Part shown: positions 5,572-7,038 of the stretch, in pieces
How the letters are laid out: each line of letters starts with the position of its first letter
How positions within the stretch are numbered: position 1 is the stretch's first letter
NCBI GenBank assembly: GCA_913043885.1
Contig: CAJWOB010000133.1
Coordinates: forward strand, 1-7,038
DNA length: 7,038 nucleotides
Direction: 5' to 3'
Source of the DNA: an uncultured Spirochaetaceae bacterium
GTDB taxonomy: Bacteria; Spirochaetota; Spirochaetia; SZUA-6; Bin103
Made by a program: the position numbers and the translations under genes
Notes under the pieces: model-generated
The model's database searches: none
What the model was told of the DNA's origin: nothing
The model's input: only the letters and a program-made list of their open reading frames with translations

Positions 5572-7038
5572 CTACCTGCCGGCCGGCGGGCCCGGCGCCG
5601 GTGCCAAGATCGCCAGCGCCTGATCGACGTCTACCGCGGAGAGCTCGGTTGCTGTCCCGTCGGGCCATGCAACCTCGACGCTGGCGGGGCCTGCCCAGTC
5701 GCCCAGACCAAAGTGGAGGGTCAGCTCCGACGTGGCGAAGTAGCCGCCGGTACCTACCACCCGTACCTGCAACCCGAGGCCGGTGGTTACCCGTACCCTG
5801 GCACCCCAGCCGTGCGGTGCGAGTGCCGGCGTCGCCGACGTGTCCAGACTGATCCGTAACCAGTGGCCGACCGTACGATCGTTGCGAAACAGGGAGGGCC
5901 CGTCGCCGTGATTGAAGATGAGGATGTCCTGGTCGCCGTCGCGGTCGTAGTCCAGGTGCACCAGGCCGCGCCCCTGTCGCGTGTGGCGCAGGCCTGCGGC
6001 GTCGGCCACCTCGACGAAAAGCGGCACCCCATCCTCGTTGCCGAGGTTGCGGAACAGGAAGGTGGGTTGGCCGTCCCACTCCATCACCCCCGCGCCGTTG
6101 GGCTCCCCCCAGCCGGTGGTGGTGACCAGGTCAATGCGCCCGTCGTGGTCGAGGTCGGCGGCCGCCACCCCCCAGCCCCAGCCACCCTGCAGGACACCGG
6201 CAACCGAGGCGCTCTCGCGAAACCGATCGGGGCCACTACTGAGGTAGAGGGTGTTACCGGTACCCGGCGTACGGTGTAGCGGCGCGCGGGTGTAGACGCT
6301 GGTGACGTACCAGTCCTGCATCCCATCGCCGTCGAGGTCCGACACCGCGAGCCCCATGCCGTTCGCTTCGCGGCCAGCACCGGCGTTGCGGGTGGCATCG
6401 CGGAAGGTGCCGTCGCCGTTGTTGCGGTAGTAGCGACTGCTGCCGAAGTCCCCGGCCACCAGCAGCTCGGGATAGAAGTCGCCGTTCAGATCGACGAAGC
6501 GGCTCGCGAATGCGAGCACGTCGTCTTCCGCGATGCCGGCCGCCCTCGTCACCTCGACAAACGTTACCGCGCCCTCGGCTCCTGGCACCTCGGTTCCGTC
6601 GTTGCGGAACAGAACGTTGCCGGTCCCGCCGGGCTCCCACCCCGCGACGAACAGATCGAGGTCGCCGTCCAGGTCGTAGTCACCGAAGGCCGGTGCGATG
6701 CCGCCGACGTTGCTAGCCAGCCGCCGATCCGGATCGAGATAGCGGGCGCAGCAGGAGAAGGTGCCATCGCCGCGGTTGAGGTACAGCATGAGCCGACCAT
6801 GCGGTGGTAACGCCGGATCGCCGGTCCGCAACGTGGGGATGAACAGATCTAGCGCGCCGTCGCCGTTGACGTCGGCCGCTGCCGCACCTTGCGCTCGATG
6901 TACCGCGGCAACGCCGGCGGGCGCAGCCACATCGACGAAGGTGCCATCTCCTCGGTTCTGGAAGAGTCGATCGGGCGCGCCACCACCGGTGGCATAGAAC
7001 ACATCCGGCCAGCCGTCGCCGTTGAAATCGCCGACTGC
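5572..7038 (-). CDS. FG-GAP/VCBS repeat protein with ASPIC/UnbV domain, CRTAC1-like (5' partial)
   Basis: The frame is open through the right edge, so 488 C-terminal residues are visible and the start and any signal peptide lie beyond 7038. Proteins of this class are normally exported beta-propellers that bind calcium and act in adhesion or carbohydrate/protein binding; no enzymatic role is established. Seven calcium-loop sequences of the D-x-D/N-x-D-G-x-x-D type recur every 50-70 residues (for example D-V-N-G-D-G-A-L-D and D-Y-D-R-D-G-D-Q-D), together with N-R/N-G-D-G-T-F blade motifs. The last about 100 residues match ASPIC/UnbV: G-H-W-L-R-I-S-L, then G-A-R-V-R-V, L-H-F-G-L-G and V-E-V-A-W-P-D-G-T. 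A short Pro/Gly tail ends the protein. The GTG at 7002 is not the start, because the twelve codons before it encode another repeat (D-F-N-G-D-G-W-P-D). The only two cysteines visible are adjacent (6748-6753). Confidence 0.93.
   Translation of the reverse strand, partial: AVGDFNGDGWPDVFYATGGGAPDRLFQNRGDGTFVDVAAPAGVAAVHRAQGAAAADVNGDGALDLFIPTLRTGDPALPPHGRLMLYLNRGDGTFSCCARYLDPDRRLASNVGGIAPAFGDYDLDGDLDLFVAGWEPGGTGNVLFRNDGTEVPGAEGAVTFVEVTRAAGIAEDDVLAFASRFVDLNGDFYPELLVAGDFGSSRYYRNNGDGTFRDATRNAGAGREANGMGLAVSDLDGDGMQDWYVTSVYTRAPLHRTPGTGNTLYLSSGPDRFRESASVAGVLQGGWGWGVAAADLDHDGRIDLVTTTGWGEPNGAGVMEWDGQPTFLFRNLGNEDGVPLFVEVADAAGLRHTRQGRGLVHLDYDRDGDQDILIFNHGDGPSLFRNDRTVGHWLRISLDTSATPALAPHGWGARVRVTTGLGLQVRVVGTGGYFATSELTLHFGLGDWAGPASVEVAWPDGTATELSAVDVDQALAILAPAPGPPAGR
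5926..7029 (-). repeat. Protein-level array of seven calcium-binding FG-GAP loops
   Basis: Loops lie at 7003-7029 (D-F-N-G-D-G-W-P-D), 6847-6873 (D-V-N-G-D-G-A-L-D), 6655-6681 (D-Y-D-L-D-G-D-L-D), 6466-6492 (D-L-N-G-D-F-Y-P-E), 6313-6339 (D-L-D-G-D-G-M-Q-D), 6130-6156 (D-L-D-H-D-G-R-I-D) and 5926-5952 (D-Y-D-R-D-G-D-Q-D). The spacing of about 155-205 bases fits one loop per propeller blade. The fourth is degenerate: Gly is replaced by Phe and the last Asp by Glu. At the DNA level only the short core around GTCGCCGT recurs, so this is an old protein repeat, not a recent tandem duplication. Confidence 0.85.

Noticed and set aside
5583..5601. Intrinsic terminator at the FG-GAP/membrane gene junction
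   Set aside because: The hairpin is possible but no T-run follows on either strand and it lies in coding sequence, so it is not listed as a terminator.
4853..6079. Minus-strand open frame (408 codons) crossing copy C, the membrane protein gene and the FG-GAP gene
   Set aside because: The translation is Arg/Gly/Pro-rich and low in structure. It conflicts with three better supported frames, including the ASPIC/UnbV domain in another minus-strand frame.
5926..7029. DNA tandem repeat or CRISPR-like array from repeated GTCGCCGT-type words
   Set aside because: Spacing varies and similarity is limited to codons of the calcium loops; explained by FG-GAP protein repeats.
1..7038. tRNA, rRNA, transposase, attachment site or origin
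   Set aside because: Nothing resembling these was seen; noncoding DNA totals about 90 bases.

Overview
This is a densely coding, GC-rich bacterial window (roughly two-thirds G+C by eye). It holds five protein genes and almost no intergenic DNA: gaps of 6, 80 and 5 bp, plus one 8-bp gene overlap. There is no RNA gene, mobile element or CRISPR array. High G+C, a GTG start and a possible leaderless gene suit many environmental lineages, such as Chloroflexi, Actinobacteria, Planctomycetes or candidate phyla. Nothing here is a phylogenetic marker, so I do not assign a phylum.

Positions 1-5007 carry three paralogous genes for large (about 530-570 aa), apparently uncharacterised glycoside-hydrolase-like proteins. 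Each has an N-terminal (beta/alpha)8-type barrel with a strand motif ending in D-F-x-R, a G-(I/L)-D-V-x-x-W segment and a late (G-V-D-G-I-Y)/(G-A-D-F-V-T)-V/L-F-N strand. Each ends in a beta-sandwich that resembles the jelly-roll accessory domains of glycosidases. Copy A (1-1590, +, 5' end off the window) and copy B (1597-3309, -) are close relatives that converge tail to tail across a 12-bp palindrome. Copy C (3391-5007, +) is much more diverged and is transcribed away from copy B from a compact 80-bp divergent promoter region. Neither copy whose N-terminus is visible (B, C) has a signal peptide, so both are probably cytoplasmic.

A small four-helix membrane protein gene (5000-5566, +) overlaps the end of copy C and is probably translated with it. 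I do not recognise it. It converges, with 5 bp between stops, on the 3' part of a minus-strand gene (5572-7038, start off the right edge). That gene encodes an extracellular-type FG-GAP/VCBS beta-propeller with an ASPIC/UnbV C-terminal domain (CRTAC1-like).

The best candidate for something undescribed is the three-paralog barrel cluster plus the coupled membrane protein. It suggests a small carbohydrate-related locus in which copy C has lost the active-site-like N-D-W-H-H motif found in A and B. The function of the set cannot be read from the sequence alone.
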